Assembly (NCBI GenBank): GCA_023441625.1
Contig: JAEZOA010000037.1
Coordinates: 1-31,579, forward strand
Length of the DNA stretch: 31,579 nucleotides
DNA from: Bacillota bacterium
GTDB taxonomy: Bacteria; Bacillota; Clostridia; Acetivibrionales; DSM-1351
Reading direction: 5' to 3'
Position 1 is the first letter of the stretch, and each line of letters starts with the position of its first letter. The notes under the pieces were generated by a model, which worked only from the letters and a program-made list of their open reading frames with translations, did no database searches and was not told where the DNA came from. Shown here one piece after another: positions 31,211-31,579 of the stretch. Made by a program: the position numbers and the translations under genes.

Positions 31211-31579
31211 TTTCAATTATATTTGCTATGGGCAGAAATAATTCTATTGGGTATAAAAACAAGTTGCCCTGGTATTTACCAGCTGATTTAGCATACTTTA
31301 AAAGGATTACATTAGGTAAGCCTGTTATTATGGGCAGAAAAACCTTTGAGTCATTGGGAAAACCACTCCCAAATAGGACAAACATAGTTATTACCAGAAG
31401 TTTAGACTTCTCACATGAGGGCTGTATAGTAGTAGGTTCAGTAAACAAAGCTAAAGAATTGGTCAAAGATAACGATGCATTTATAATTGGTGGTGCCGAG
31501 ATATATGCAACCTTTTTACCAATAGCAGATAAGATGTATATAACTGAAATTGATAGTGATTTTGAAGCAGATACATTTT
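31207..31579 (+). CDS. folA: Dihydrofolate reductase FolA (5' part, runs off the window)
   Basis: Reduces dihydrofolate to tetrahydrofolate with NADPH. The frame opens with an ATG overlapping the thyA stop and stays open to the window end, giving 124 codons. Visible landmarks: MISIIFAMGRNNSIGYKNKL at the N-terminus, LPWYLPADLAYFK with the Trp and the substrate-binding Asp, PVIMGRKTFESLG (NADPH site), NIVITRS, and AFIIGGAEIYATFLP with the Gly-Gly pair of the family. About 35-40 residues should be missing at the C-terminus. No frameshift is seen in the part present. Confidence 0.95.
   Translation, partial: MISIIFAMGRNNSIGYKNKLPWYLPADLAYFKRITLGKPVIMGRKTFESLGKPLPNRTNIVITRSLDFSHEGCIVVGSVNKAKELVKDNDAFIIGGAEIYATFLPIADKMYITEIDSDFEADTF

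Overview
The window is about 31.6 kb of AT-rich DNA with dense gene packing, strong AAGGAGG-type ribosome binding sites, consensus sigma-A promoters (TTGACA-17-TATAAT), intrinsic terminators and a T-box leader. Together these point to a Gram-positive Firmicute of the class Clostridia, probably a mesophilic Clostridium/Ruminiclostridium-type anaerobe. The species is an inference. Most of the window is chromosomal housekeeping DNA. I see no phage, insertion sequence, CRISPR array, tRNA or rRNA.

Layout. (1) 28-2646: molybdate ABC transporter modA-modB-modC, translationally coupled. (2) 2861-3838: AEC-type permease. (3) 3901-11050: purine operon purE-purF-purM-purN-purH-purD, from a consensus promoter to a strong terminator. 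It has an internal hairpin between purF and purM and an elaborate switch-like leader before purD. (4) 11149-13552: nadD, yqeK, a LytR_C-domain membrane protein and rsfS. (5) 13559-16547: MATE exporter and ABC-F ATPase. (6) 16945-18795: membrane-anchored beta-lactamase-fold protein lacking the SxxK lysine. It converges on (7) a minus-strand pair, a DacF-type D-Ala-D-Ala carboxypeptidase and an acyl-CoA-synthetase-like protein (22055-18876). (8) 22273-25212: two small membrane zinc-ribbon proteins followed by an SPFH protein with three zinc ribbons, resembling the Bacillus YdjG/YdjH/YdjI envelope-stress module. (9) 25527-26351: comEA. (10) 26527-26673, minus strand: a 48-residue Arg-rich single-span membrane protein gene with its own ribosome binding site and terminator. 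(11) 26824-29028: promoter, threonine T-box and thrS. (12) 29325-31579: GT2 polyprenyl-phosphate glycosyltransferase, thyA, and the first part of folA, which runs off the window.

How the genes fit together. The purine genes supply six of the de novo IMP steps. PurN and PurH use formyl-tetrahydrofolate, and ThyA/FolA at the far end handle the thymidylate branch of folate metabolism. NadD, YqeK, RsfS and ThrS are core NAD, nucleotide and translation functions. DacF, the beta-lactamase-fold protein, the LytR_C protein and the glycosyltransferase relate to the cell envelope.

Most worth a second look: (a) the purD leader (9530-9696), where a 10-bp closing stem around a folded domain and a 14-bp alternative pairing with the terminator compete for the same bases, as in a riboswitch of unidentified ligand; (b) a 40-bp imperfect-palindrome repeat at three intergenic sites, one of them a tandem of one and a half units; (c) the small minus-strand gene at 26527-26673; (d) the zinc-ribbon/zinc-ribbon/SPFH operon without pspA beside it; (e) the SxxK to SxxE change in the beta-lactamase-fold protein; (f) a possible ATA start for modB; (g) a cysteine-rich PurF propeptide.
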